Source: an uncultured Oscillospiraceae bacterium
GTDB taxonomy: Bacteria > Bacillota > Clostridia > Oscillospirales > Ruminococcaceae
Length of the DNA: 64,000 nucleotides
Direction: 5' to 3'
NCBI GenBank assembly: GCA_910578755.1
Contig: CAJTSZ010000001.1
Span: 1-64,000 of the forward strand
The position numbers and the translations under genes were made by a program. The notes beneath the pieces are model-generated. The model did not search any database. It worked only from the letters and a program-made list of their open reading frames with translations, and was not told the origin of the DNA. This document shows, piece by piece, positions 34,451 through 42,976 of this stretch (position 1 is its first letter; the number at the start of each line of letters is the position of its first letter).

Positions 34451-34600
34451 TTGACAGCGGCGACCGAATTCGTCATAATAGAAACAGCCAGCCATTGCAG
34501 TGACCTTTTTGGTCGCTGCTGTGGCCGTTAAGAGGTCGCCGCCAGAGGAATGCGGAACTTCGTTTGTAGAAGAAAGGTATCTTCCGTATTCCTCTGGCCA
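34451..34600 (+). promoter_or_regulatory. Internal promoter and folded element between flgE and flbD
   Basis: TTGACA (34451-34456), 17 bases, CATAAT (34474-34479): a near-consensus sigma-A promoter inside the operon. The same segment holds nested complementarity: GCGGCGACC (34457) with GGTCGCCGC (34534), enclosing GCAGTGACC-TTTTT-GGTCGCTGC (34497-34519); then CCAGAGGAAT (34542) with ATTCCTCTGG (34588). In RNA read through from flgE this would fold into a compact two-domain structure. Confidence 0.6.
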
Positions 34601-34629
34601 ATTATTTATTATGAAGAGAGGTAGTAATA

Positions 34630-34821
34630 ATGATTCTTTTAACAAAGCTGCGCGGCGGCACATTTGTAATTAACTGTGATCTCATTGAAACAGTGTCCGA
34701 AAAACCGGACACAACCATTCTGCTTACAAACGGGGATATTTACATCGTCCAGGAAACCATGCAGGAGGTTATAGATAAAGCCATCGATTACCGCCAAAAA
34801 ATTGCTGGTGGGATTAGTTAG
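34630..34821 (+). CDS. flbD: FlbD/SwrD-family protein
   Basis: A 63-residue protein of the FlbD family (SwrD in Bacillus, which raises motor power through the stator). Typical start MILLTKLRGGTFVINCDLIE, followed by a beta-rich TTILLTNGDIYIV. GAAGAGAGG ribosome site. It directly precedes motA, in keeping with a stator role. Note that it is the first gene after the internal promoter. Confidence 0.9.
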   Translation: MILLTKLRGGTFVINCDLIETVSEKPDTTILLTNGDIYIVQETMQEVIDKAIDYRQKIAGGIS

Positions 34822-34841
34822 ACAAGGAGAAGGATGAATAA

Positions 34842-35663
34842 ATGGATATAATGTCTGTTTTAGGGTGGCTATTTGGTATTTTAGTTATCCTGTTTGGTAT
34901 TGTGTTTGATAAAGACAAAGGTATGGTAATACCGAACCTCATAAACTTTTGGGATGCTTCCAGTATGGCCGTTGTTTTGGGCGGCTTGGTTGCAGGTTTA
35001 ATGGTTTCCTTCCCTGTAAAATGCTTTGCCCGCCTTCCTAAGCACCTTAAAATTGTGCTGTTTCCCACCAAGTACAACCCCCTGGAGTATATAGCTCAAA
35101 TTGTGGACCTGGCCAAGGAGGCCCGTGTAAACGGTTTGCTTTCCCTGGAGGGCAAGCTGGAGGAAACAAAGGACCCCTTCCTAAAAAGCAGCATGATGCT
35201 GGTGGTGGACGCCGTGGAGCCGGAAAAGGTAAAACGCTTGCTGGAAACCGAGCTGGAATACTTGGACGAACGCCATGCCCAGGACCGTGCCTTTTACGAT
35301 AAAGCCGCCGCTTACGCCCCGGCTTTTGGTATGATTGGTACCTTAATGGGCTTGGTTAACCTGTTAAAATCCTTGGATGACCCTAACGCCATTGCCCCTG
35401 CTATGGCGTTGGCCTTGGTAACTACTTTCTACGGTACCATTTTTGCAAACTTAATTTTTTCCCCAATTTCCAATAAGCTGAAGGTCCGCCACGACGAGGA
35501 GTACCTCTGTAAGCTAATTATTGTGGAAGGCGTGGAGTCCATCCAGGCTGGTGACAACCCCCGCTTTGTGGAAGAAAAGCTGACCCAGTTAGTTCCAGGT
35601 TTCCTGTTGAAGAAGGGCCTGCCTGGCGGAGGCGCTGGAGCCGATGATGGCGGCAAAAAATAA
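34842..35663 (+). CDS. motA: Flagellar stator protein MotA
   Basis: A 273-residue four-helix membrane protein; with MotB it forms the ion channel powering rotation. Seen: the paired C-terminal helices APAFGMIGTLMGLVNLLKSL and MALALVTTFYGTIFANLIF with the conserved prolines, and the charged cytoplasmic loop between helices 2 and 3 that touches FliG. AAGGAGAAGG ribosome site. Confidence 0.95.
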   Translation: MDIMSVLGWLFGILVILFGIVFDKDKGMVIPNLINFWDASSMAVVLGGLVAGLMVSFPVKCFARLPKHLKIVLFPTKYNPLEYIAQIVDLAKEARVNGLLSLEGKLEETKDPFLKSSMMLVVDAVEPEKVKRLLETELEYLDERHAQDRAFYDKAAAYAPAFGMIGTLMGLVNLLKSLDDPNAIAPAMALALVTTFYGTIFANLIFSPISNKLKVRHDEEYLCKLIIVEGVESIQAGDNPRFVEEKLTQLVPGFLLKKGLPGGGAGADDGGKK

Positions 35664-35745
35664 GCGGAACCAATAGTGATCTTGATACGTTTGATATTAA
35701 GAGTGCTAAGAGTACAAAAAGAAATAAAAAGGAGGGAGGAACGTA

Positions 35746-36744
35746 ATGGCTCGAAAACAACGCCCGGAAGAAGACGGCGGAACATGGATGAACACCTACT
35801 CGGACTTGGTGACCCTCTTAATGACTTTTTTTGTACTGCTGTTTAGTATGTCCTCGGTAAATGCGGAAAAGTGGGAACAATTTGTAAAGGCATTTGCAAA
35901 CCCTGGGGATGATACCTCCCAGGTTGTTATTGACCTGAACGAAAAAGAACCCGGCGACGCCCCATTGCCTGACCAGTCAACGGGGGAGCAGCTGTCGGAA
36001 AGTTTGCCGGAGGGGGAGGAGCTTCCACCTCTTCCAGTAGATTTTAGCGACCTGTATGCTTACTTTAAGGAATATGTGGAAAAAGAAGGCTTGGAAAGTT
36101 CAATCGAAGTGTTTGAAGGCGGCGAAAATGTGGTGTACATCCGCTTCCAAAACAATATCTTTTTTGAGCCGGACCGCTATTACCTGCGGTCCAGCGCCTA
36201 TGAAGTCTTAGACTTTGTAGGGGACTGCCTGCACGGTGTGGAGGATCAAATTTATATTATTACCATTAACGGGCACACTGCCTCGGTGCCCTATGAAACA
36301 GGCGTTTCTGACTGGATGCTTTCTGGCCAAAGGGCAAGCAGTGTTGCTATTTATTTTGAACACAACAAGGGAATTAACCCGCAAAAGCTGCGCCCCATGG
36401 GCTATGGCGAAAACTTCCCGGCAGCAAGCAACGATACAGCGGAAGGCCGTGAAGAAAACCGGCGGGTAGACATGGTTATTGTAAGAAGCAACGAAAACGG
36501 GGACAGCGCCCTGCTGAAGGAAGAACTGGTCAATTTGTTTGATCCTTCCCAATTCCCCCGTACCGGCGGTACCACGGACCTGCTTACCCCTCCTTCAGGG
36601 GACGCTGGTACAAACGTTGGCGGTGAACCTATTGTGGAACCTCCCGTAGAACCACCTGCGGGCCTTCCGGTGGAAACTCCTGTAGAGCCTATTGAAGGGC
36701 TCCCAACGGAGCCTCCTGCGGAACCCCCAGCAAACGTGGGCTAA
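35746..36744 (+). CDS. motB: Flagellar stator protein MotB with Pro-rich tail
   Basis: A 332-residue peptidoglycan-anchored stator subunit. The single transmembrane helix with the ion-binding Asp is TYSDLVTLLMTFFVLLFSMS (about 17-36). The OmpA-like domain (about 120-250) has LSGQRASSVAIYF and GYGENFPAASNDTAEGREENRRVD. The last 45 residues are an unusual Pro/Glu/Val repeat tail beyond the OmpA domain. AAGGAGGGAGG site. fliL, usual downstream neighbour, is absent. Confidence 0.94.
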   Translation: MARKQRPEEDGGTWMNTYSDLVTLLMTFFVLLFSMSSVNAEKWEQFVKAFANPGDDTSQVVIDLNEKEPGDAPLPDQSTGEQLSESLPEGEELPPLPVDFSDLYAYFKEYVEKEGLESSIEVFEGGENVVYIRFQNNIFFEPDRYYLRSSAYEVLDFVGDCLHGVEDQIYIITINGHTASVPYETGVSDWMLSGQRASSVAIYFEHNKGINPQKLRPMGYGENFPAASNDTAEGREENRRVDMVIVRSNENGDSALLKEELVNLFDPSQFPRTGGTTDLLTPPSGDAGTNVGGEPIVEPPVEPPAGLPVETPVEPIEGLPTEPPAEPPANVG

Positions 36745-36777
36745 TTTTATTTAGCCTAAATCAAAGGAGCGTAATAT

Positions 36778-37806
36778 ATGCCTGAGCAACTGTCACAAAG
36801 CCAAATAGATGCGCTGCTCAAAAAAATGAGTTCCGGAGAGGCGGACATTCAGGAGGACACAAAAAAAGCCCGTGAGTACGACTTTAAGTCACCTAAAAAG
36901 TTCACCAAGGAGCAGCTGAAATCCCTGGACAGCCTGCATAAAACTTTTTCCAGAATGTTGGCGTCCTATTTCTCCGGTATGCTGCGGACGGTCTGTGAAG
37001 TGGACGTTCTGCAAATTGAGGAACAGCGCTATTATGAATACAACAACGCCTTGCCAGACAATTCCCTTACGGGGCTTGTCAGCGTTAAACCAAAAAATAA
37101 ACGGTACGATGATTCCACTATGATGTTGGATATGTCCACATCCCTGGGCTTTTATTTAATCGACCGTGTCCTGGGCGGCCCGGGAACAGGGTACAATGTT
37201 GACCGCAACTATACCGATATTGAAATTGCTATCCTGTCAAATATTTTTACAAAAATTACCCAGCGCATTCAGGATACCTGGAGCAACAACCTGGAAATTG
37301 AAGCAGTTTTGGAGGGCATTGAAACAAACGCCCGTTTACTGCAGGTTTTTGCCCCGGAGGACATTGTTGCCATTGTTATTTTAAGCGTTAAGCTGGGCAA
37401 CAGAATGGACGGAACACTGAGCATCTGCCTTTCGGCAGAGTTTTTGGAACAGGTTATTGATACCTTTAGCTTGCGGTTTGCCCATACCACTAAGCGGCAG
37501 GACCCTCAAAAAGAGGAAGCCAAAAAGCGGCTTATTTTGGAAAATGTGTGCGAATCCAATATGGAGGTTAAGGTTATCTTTGACCAACTTAAACTGGAGT
37601 TGCGAGATATTATGCAGCTTCAACCTGATGATGTTATACCGCTTGGAAAGCCCATTGATAGTGACGTTATGGTAACCATTGGGAAAGTGCCGTGGTTCAC
37701 TGCCAAGCTGGGTGAAACCAAGCAAAAGAAAGCAATTAAGCTGCAAAATATTTTGAATAACGGAGAAGAGGTTGTCCAATGGGAGAAGAGAGGAACCAGC
37801 AGTTAG
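36778..37806 (+). CDS. fliM: Flagellar motor switch protein FliM
   Basis: A 342-residue C-ring protein that binds phosphorylated CheY. The CheY-binding N-terminus SQSQIDALLKKM is intact. The middle CheC-like domain (about 45-230) and C-terminal SpoA domain (about 255-335, VMVTIGKVPWFTAKLG) follow. It overlaps fliY by 28 bases, so the two are coupled. Confidence 0.95.
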   Translation: MPEQLSQSQIDALLKKMSSGEADIQEDTKKAREYDFKSPKKFTKEQLKSLDSLHKTFSRMLASYFSGMLRTVCEVDVLQIEEQRYYEYNNALPDNSLTGLVSVKPKNKRYDDSTMMLDMSTSLGFYLIDRVLGGPGTGYNVDRNYTDIEIAILSNIFTKITQRIQDTWSNNLEIEAVLEGIETNARLLQVFAPEDIVAIVILSVKLGNRMDGTLSICLSAEFLEQVIDTFSLRFAHTTKRQDPQKEEAKKRLILENVCESNMEVKVIFDQLKLELRDIMQLQPDDVIPLGKPIDSDVMVTIGKVPWFTAKLGETKQKKAIKLQNILNNGEEVVQWEKRGTSS

Positions 37807-39113
37807 AAGAGCAGAATCTTTTAAGCAGCCTGGAAATCGATACAATTGGCGAAGTACTAAATATCAGTATGGGGTCGGCGGCAACGGCTGTTTCAACCAT
37901 GCTGGATAAGCAGGTGATGATTTCCACACCTACTGTAGAAATGCGCGAGTTCCACGCTATGGACTATTCAGCGCTGGAACCGGCGCTGCTGGTGAAGATC
38001 AATTATGTGGAGGGGATTTCCGGTTCCAATGTAATGATTTTTCGCCAAAAGGATATGCAGACAATTTTAAACCTGTTAATGGGAAATGACGAACCGCCAA
38101 CGGACGACTTTGTGTTCGATGAACTGAGCATGAGCGCCGCCTGCGAGGTCATGAACCAAATGATGGGCGCTTCGGCCACAGCCTTGTCCGACTTTATGGG
38201 CAAAAGCATTAACATTTCCACACCAGAGGCAAAGGTTGTGGATTCAGAAAACACTTACAGCGACGCTATTGGCGCCCAGGAAGGGGAGGAGATCGTTGCC
38301 GTTTCCTTCCAGCTAACCATTGACCAGGTTATGGCCAGCAGCTTTGCAAGCATTATGAGCTGTGATTTAGCTAAAGGCATTGTAAGCCAGGTAATGGGCC
38401 AGCATGAGCAGGAAATGGAAAGCATTCCCGCTGCGCCAGAACCGCCAGCACCAACACAGCCTATGGCTGCACCGCCAATGCCGGAAGCACCAGCCGCCGC
38501 CCCAGGAAATGTGCCGCCAATGCCTCCAATGCCGGAAGCAGCGGCCCCGTCAGGTATGCCTCCAACGCAGCAGCCTATGGCGCCAATGCCCCAAATGCCC
38601 CCAATGCCGCCGGCAGAGGGCCAGGGTTACCCGCCTTATGGGCAGCAGCCATATCCTCCTTACGGGCAGCAGCCTTATTATGGGTATCCGGGGTATCCCC
38701 CCTATCCCCCCTATGGGCAGCCTTACGGCGCACCCCAGGAAGCAGCAGGAACCCCCCAGGTTTTAAAACAGCCGCCTGTCAATGTGCAAACACCTCAGTT
38801 TCCCCAGTTTGGCATACAGGGTTCACCAAACCCCAATTCCAACGGGAATATGGATTTGCTCATGGGTGTTTCCCTGGATGTTTCAGTGGAAATTGGTAAG
38901 GCAAAAAGGAAAATTAAAGAAATTATTGAATTTGGCCAGGGAACTGTAATCGAACTGAACAAGCAGGCAGGGGCGCCCGTGGATATTGTGGTTAACGGCC
39001 GTCTGCTTGCCCGCGGTGACGTGGTAGTAATTGACGATAACTTTGGCGTGCGCATCACAGAAATTTTAGGTACAAAAGAGTTGATGGAAAGCCTGAAGGA
39101 GGAAGCGCTGTAA
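37779..39113 (+). CDS. fliY: Flagellar switch phosphatase FliY
   Basis: A 444-residue fusion typical of Firmicutes: an N-terminal CheC-like CheY-P phosphatase and a C-terminal FliN switch domain. Both phosphatase sites are seen, EVLNISMGSAATAV (about 25) and ACEVMNQMMGASA (about 126). The FliN part has MGVSLDVSVEIGKAKRKIKE and ends near GTKELMESLKEEAL. The linker (about 210-340) is very long and made of Pro/Met/Ala, then repeated YPPYGQQPY units. Starts within fliM. Confidence 0.95.
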   Translation: MGEERNQQLEEQNLLSSLEIDTIGEVLNISMGSAATAVSTMLDKQVMISTPTVEMREFHAMDYSALEPALLVKINYVEGISGSNVMIFRQKDMQTILNLLMGNDEPPTDDFVFDELSMSAACEVMNQMMGASATALSDFMGKSINISTPEAKVVDSENTYSDAIGAQEGEEIVAVSFQLTIDQVMASSFASIMSCDLAKGIVSQVMGQHEQEMESIPAAPEPPAPTQPMAAPPMPEAPAAAPGNVPPMPPMPEAAAPSGMPPTQQPMAPMPQMPPMPPAEGQGYPPYGQQPYPPYGQQPYYGYPGYPPYPPYGQPYGAPQEAAGTPQVLKQPPVNVQTPQFPQFGIQGSPNPNSNGNMDLLMGVSLDVSVEIGKAKRKIKEIIEFGQGTVIELNKQAGAPVDIVVNGRLLARGDVVVIDDNFGVRITEILGTKELMESLKEEAL

Positions 39114-39169
39114 TTTAAGCGTTTACATACTTTACAGGTAAGTAATTTGATAGAAGGAGATACGTAGAA

Positions 39170-39532
39170 ATGGGTAAAAAAATTATGTTGGTGGATGATG
39201 CAGCTTTTATGCGCATGACCATAAAAAATTGCTTGACAAAGGCAGGTTATACTGAACTAATTGAAGCGTCCGACGGACAAATGGCAGTAGAAACTTATGA
39301 GAAGGAACACCCGGACCTTGTTATTATGGATATTACTATGCCCAATTTGGATGGTATTGGCGCTTTAAAGGAAATTAAAGCAAAGGACCCTGCCGCCAAG
39401 GTTGTTATGTGTTCCGCCATGGGCCAGGAGGCAATGGTTGTAGAGGCAATTCAGCTGGGCGCTATGGACTTTATTGTAAAACCTTTTAAACCAGACCGTA
39501 TTTTGCAAACAGTAAGCAAAATTTTGGGCTAA
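39170..39532 (+). CDS. cheY: Chemotaxis response regulator CheY
   Basis: A 120-residue single receiver domain. Acidic pair in MLVDDAAFMRM, phospho-acceptor Asp in LVIMDITMPNLDG, Ser of VMCSAMGQ and Lys of IVKPFKP are all in place. Phosphorylated by CheA, it acts on FliM/FliY. AGAAGGAGA site. Position after fliY is as in Bacillus. Confidence 0.96.
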   Translation: MGKKIMLVDDAAFMRMTIKNCLTKAGYTELIEASDGQMAVETYEKEHPDLVIMDITMPNLDGIGALKEIKAKDPAAKVVMCSAMGQEAMVVEAIQLGAMDFIVKPFKPDRILQTVSKILG

Positions 39533-39553
39533 ACCCCCAAGGAGGGATTATTT

Positions 39554-39964
39554 ATGCCGGAGAACCAGTTCCTGGCGGTCCTCTCACTTTTGGGGGGAAT
39601 CCTCCTTTTTGTGCTGGTGCTGGTGTTGGCCTGGCTCTGTACCCGGTGGCTGGGTATGCGCTACAGTGGGTTTCGCATAGGAGGGGCCGTGGAGGTGCTG
39701 GACCGTACAGCCATAGGCCCCGACCGAACGCTTGTAATTGTTCGGGCGGGCGGCAAGGTGTGGATGTTGGGGGTTACCCCGCAGAATATTACTTTCCTTG
39801 GTGATTTGGACCCCGAAAAGTTTGCGGACCTGCCGCAGGATACCAAAAAGGATATGGCTTCGGCATCCGCTGCCACTATGGCGGATTTTTCACGGGCATT
39901 GCAGGATGCCATGGGAAAATGGGGTTCGGCAAAGAGGCAGAAAAAGGATAAACAGGATGAGTAA
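39554..39964 (+). CDS. fliO: Flagellar biosynthesis protein FliO
   Basis: A 136-residue membrane protein helping assemble the FliP export gate. One N-terminal transmembrane segment (LGGILLFVLVLVLAWLCTRW, about 13-32), then the FliO beta domain with VEVLDRTAIGPDRTLVIVRAG and LGVTPQNI, and a basic tail. It overlaps fliP by 8 bases. Identification rests on these motifs plus position. Confidence 0.88.
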   Translation: MPENQFLAVLSLLGGILLFVLVLVLAWLCTRWLGMRYSGFRIGGAVEVLDRTAIGPDRTLVIVRAGGKVWMLGVTPQNITFLGDLDPEKFADLPQDTKKDMASASAATMADFSRALQDAMGKWGSAKRQKKDKQDE

Positions 39965-40772
39965 AATTGTAAAAAAAAGAATGGAATTGCGCCGGCATAT
40001 AAAACGCTTGGCAGTATCAACCATCATTACGGTTATATTGGCGGTGTGCCTTTTTACTGTTACAGCTTGCGCGGCGCCCTTGATAACTGTGGATTTAGGC
40101 TCCGGCGATACCTCAGGCGGGCAGTTCGGCATTATGGAAGCATTAATGACTGTGGTGCTGCTGGCCCTGGCGCCATCCCTCCTGGTTATGATGACCAGCT
40201 TTACCCGCATTGTTATTGTTTTGTCCTTTTTGCGCAACGCGCTGGGGACGCAGCAGTCGCCGCCAAACCAAATTTTAATTGGCTTAGCGCTGTTTTTAAC
40301 GCTTTTTATTATGTGGCCTGTGTTTACCCAAATTAACGAGGAGGCTTACCAGCCTTACCGCGCCGGTGAAATAACCCAGCAGGAAGCGCTGGATGTGGCT
40401 GTTGTTCCTTTAAAGCGGTTTATGCTCCGCCAAACCTATACAAATGACTTAAATTTGTTTGTTTCCATATCCAATGAAAAAACGGGCCAGCAAATTACCA
40501 TAAGCCCTGACCCAGAATCCCTCGTCAGCCTCGGTATGGAGATTGTTGTTCCATCTTTCATTACCAGCGAGCTAAAACGGGCCTTTACCATGGGCTTTTT
40601 GCTGTTTATCCCCTTCCTTATTATTGACATGGTGGTATCCAGTACCCTAATGTCCATGGGTATGGTTATGCTTCCACCTTCTATGATTGCGCTGCCCTTT
40701 AAAATTATGATGTTTGTGTTGGTGGACGGCTGGGGCTTGTTAATTGGCAACCTGGTAAAAGGGTTCCGATAG
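39957..40772 (+). CDS. fliP: Flagellar export gate protein FliP
   Basis: A 271-residue membrane protein of the export gate core (FliPQR). It has a cleavable-type signal peptide (LAVSTIITVILAVCLFTVTACA), then LLALAPSLLVMMTSFTRIVIVLSFLRNALG, the family hallmark, and the PFLIIDMVVSSTLMSMGMVMLPP segment. The ATG at 39957 lies in the fliO stop region; a later ATG eight codons on is possible. About 250 residues is the norm. Confidence 0.95.
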   Translation: MSKIVKKRMELRRHIKRLAVSTIITVILAVCLFTVTACAAPLITVDLGSGDTSGGQFGIMEALMTVVLLALAPSLLVMMTSFTRIVIVLSFLRNALGTQQSPPNQILIGLALFLTLFIMWPVFTQINEEAYQPYRAGEITQQEALDVAVVPLKRFMLRQTYTNDLNLFVSISNEKTGQQITISPDPESLVSLGMEIVVPSFITSELKRAFTMGFLLFIPFLIIDMVVSSTLMSMGMVMLPPSMIALPFKIMMFVLVDGWGLLIGNLVKGFR

Positions 40773-40806
40773 CTTGAGAAAATACGTTGAAGGAGGTGGC
40801 AGCTAA

Positions 40807-41070
40807 ATGACCCAGGGCGAAGTAATGGCCGTTTTCCAGGAATCCTTGCTGGTGGCTATGAAGCTTGCCGGCCCCCTTTTGTTAGTAAGTATTGTAATAG
40901 GCCTAATTATTGCCATTTTCCAGGCGGCTACCCAAATCCATGAACAAACGCTAACCTTTGTTCCAAAGGTTTTGGTAATTGCCCTGCTTTTGCTTGCCTC
41001 TGGTTCATGGATGATAACCCTCCTCAGCGACCTGATCAACCATCTGTTTGAAATTATGGCGGGCCTGTAG
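40807..41070 (+). CDS. fliQ: Flagellar export gate protein FliQ
   Basis: An 87-residue two-helix membrane protein of the export gate. The motif IFQAATQIHEQTLTFVPKVL between the helices is diagnostic. AAGGAGGTGG ribosome site. It ends one base before the fliR ATG. Confidence 0.95.
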   Translation: MTQGEVMAVFQESLLVAMKLAGPLLLVSIVIGLIIAIFQAATQIHEQTLTFVPKVLVIALLLLASGSWMITLLSDLINHLFEIMAGL

Positions 41071-41071
41071 T

Positions 41072-41839
41072 ATGTTTAATTCAATTGTTACCAACGCGCC
41101 GGCATGGCTGCTGGTGTTTGCCCGTATGGGTGGCCTTTTGGGAATGAACCCACTGTTTGCCAGAAAAAATGTGCCTGCCATGGTGCGCGCAGGGTTAATC
41201 TTCGCAATAACTGCTTTGGTGGCGCCTGGCATTACGGTTGTGGGGGTTCAAAGCTCCCTGGACCTGGCGGTGGGAATGCTCAAAGAGCTTTTTGTAGGCT
41301 ATGCCTGCGGCTTTGTTTTCCAAATTTATTATTATATGCTTTTTTTTGTTGGCGATTTAATGGACACCGGTTTTGGCCTTTCCATGGCAAAAGTGTTTGA
41401 CCCCGGTACCAGTATTCAAATGTCGGTATCCGGCAACTGGCTGAATATCCTGTTTGTCCTTTATATTTTCGCCACAGACAGCCATCTTCTGCTTATTCGC
41501 ATCTTTACAACCTCTTTCCGCATTCTTCCTGCTGGCGCTATGGCCTTTTCGCCGGATTCGGCGCAGTTTTTTCTGCAGCTGTTTATGGCTGCCTTTTCCA
41601 TGGGCCTGCGCTTGGTGCTTCCCTTTATGGCAGCAGAATTTGTGCTGGAGCTTTCCATGGGCGTTTTAATGAAGCTCATCCCGCAAATCCATGTTTTTGT
41701 AATCAATATCCAGTTTAAATTATTGCTGGGCATTTTAATGCTGTTGGCTTTTTCCTCTCCAATTGCATCCTTTATTGATAATTATATGAGGATTATGCTT
41801 GAAAACCTGCAAAGGGCATTTTATGTTTTTGGCGCTTAA
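41072..41839 (+). CDS. fliR: Flagellar export gate protein FliR
   Basis: A 255-residue membrane protein completing the FliPQR gate. Six hydrophobic segments; FARMGGLLGMNPLFARKNVPA near the N-terminus and LFVGYACGFVFQ further on fit the family. The ATG at 41072 follows the fliQ stop; an in-frame upstream start lies within fliQ and was rejected. No strong ribosome site, so it depends on coupling to fliQ. Confidence 0.93.
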   Translation: MFNSIVTNAPAWLLVFARMGGLLGMNPLFARKNVPAMVRAGLIFAITALVAPGITVVGVQSSLDLAVGMLKELFVGYACGFVFQIYYYMLFFVGDLMDTGFGLSMAKVFDPGTSIQMSVSGNWLNILFVLYIFATDSHLLLIRIFTTSFRILPAGAMAFSPDSAQFFLQLFMAAFSMGLRLVLPFMAAEFVLELSMGVLMKLIPQIHVFVINIQFKLLLGILMLLAFSSPIASFIDNYMRIMLENLQRAFYVFGA

Positions 41840-41874
41840 ACCTTGCAATGCGGTCTTAAAAGGGGGGATTTTCC

Positions 41875-42945
41875 TTGGCCGGTGATAAAACCGAAAAGGC
41901 GACTCCCAAGCGAAAACAAGACGAACGAAAAAAAGGTAACATTTTTCAAAGTAGAGAAATCGTCGTTGTGTTTTCGCTGTTGGCCACCTTTTATGGCCTA
42001 AAGCTGTTGGGGCCTTATATATTAAGTGTTTTGGAAAAATGTATTACGGATTTTTTTGGATATGCAGGCACTGTAAGCGAAATAGGTATCCCGGAGGTGC
42101 GGGTCTATTTTTTACAAGGCTGCCTGGTGTTTGCAGTAGCCGCCCTGCCAATGCTTTTAATTTGCAACGGCGTGGCAATTTTGTTTACTGTAGCGCAAAC
42201 CCGCGGGCTGTTTACCATGAAGGCAGCCGCGCCTAAGTTTAACCGCCTAAGCCCGCTGCAGGGCATTAAACGCATGTTTTCCATGCGCGGCGTTGTTGAA
42301 CTGGTTAAGTCCTTGGCAAAAATTGTTGTTCTTGGTTATATTATATGGAACCTGTTCAAAAAAGAATTTTGGAATTTCCCCCGTATGATGGATATGGACT
42401 TTTTACAAGCTATGACAGCGGTGGGAAGTATGATCCTCTCCATTGCGCAAATGTCGGCAATTATTATGGCCTTTGTGGCCGCCGCCGACTATTTTTACCA
42501 GTGGTGGGAATATGAAAAAAACCTTCGGATGAGCAAACAGGAACTGAAGGAAGAATACAAGCAAACCGAAGGTGACCCGCAAGTCAAAGGGAAAATTAAG
42601 GAGCGCCAGCAGGCCCAAGCCCGCCAGCGTATGATGCAAAAAGTTCCCAGCGCGGATGTTGTTATCCGTAACCCAACCCATTTTGCCGTTGCAATCCAGT
42701 ACGATCCCGGCCGAAATAACGCGCCGGTAGTAGTGGCCAAAGGTATGGACAGCTTGGCCCTGCGTATTGTTGCTATTGCGGAAGAAAATGGGGTGTTTAT
42801 TACAGAAAATAGGCCGCTGGCACGTGGGCTTTACGAGGCGGTGGATTTGGACCGGGAAATTCCCGATGAATTTTACCAGCCCGTTGCCGAGGTGCTTGCG
42901 TTTGTATATAGCTTAAAAAAGAAAGCGCAAAACAAACCGGTTTAA
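41875..42945 (+). CDS. flhB: Flagellar export switch protein FlhB
   Basis: A 356-residue export protein that switches from rod/hook to filament substrates after self-cleavage. The cleavage site NPTH is intact in VVIRNPTHFAVAIQYDP (about residue 264). The N-terminus GDKTEKATPKRKQDERKKGN is typical; four transmembrane segments follow. TTG start after AGGGGGGA. A second FlhB C-terminus homologue lies at 55092. Confidence 0.96.
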   Translation: MAGDKTEKATPKRKQDERKKGNIFQSREIVVVFSLLATFYGLKLLGPYILSVLEKCITDFFGYAGTVSEIGIPEVRVYFLQGCLVFAVAALPMLLICNGVAILFTVAQTRGLFTMKAAAPKFNRLSPLQGIKRMFSMRGVVELVKSLAKIVVLGYIIWNLFKKEFWNFPRMMDMDFLQAMTAVGSMILSIAQMSAIIMAFVAAADYFYQWWEYEKNLRMSKQELKEEYKQTEGDPQVKGKIKERQQAQARQRMMQKVPSADVVIRNPTHFAVAIQYDPGRNNAPVVVAKGMDSLALRIVAIAEENGVFITENRPLARGLYEAVDLDREIPDEFYQPVAEVLAFVYSLKKKAQNKPV

Positions 42946-42976
42946 TTGAGTTTATAGAAGAAGGATTTGAGATAGA

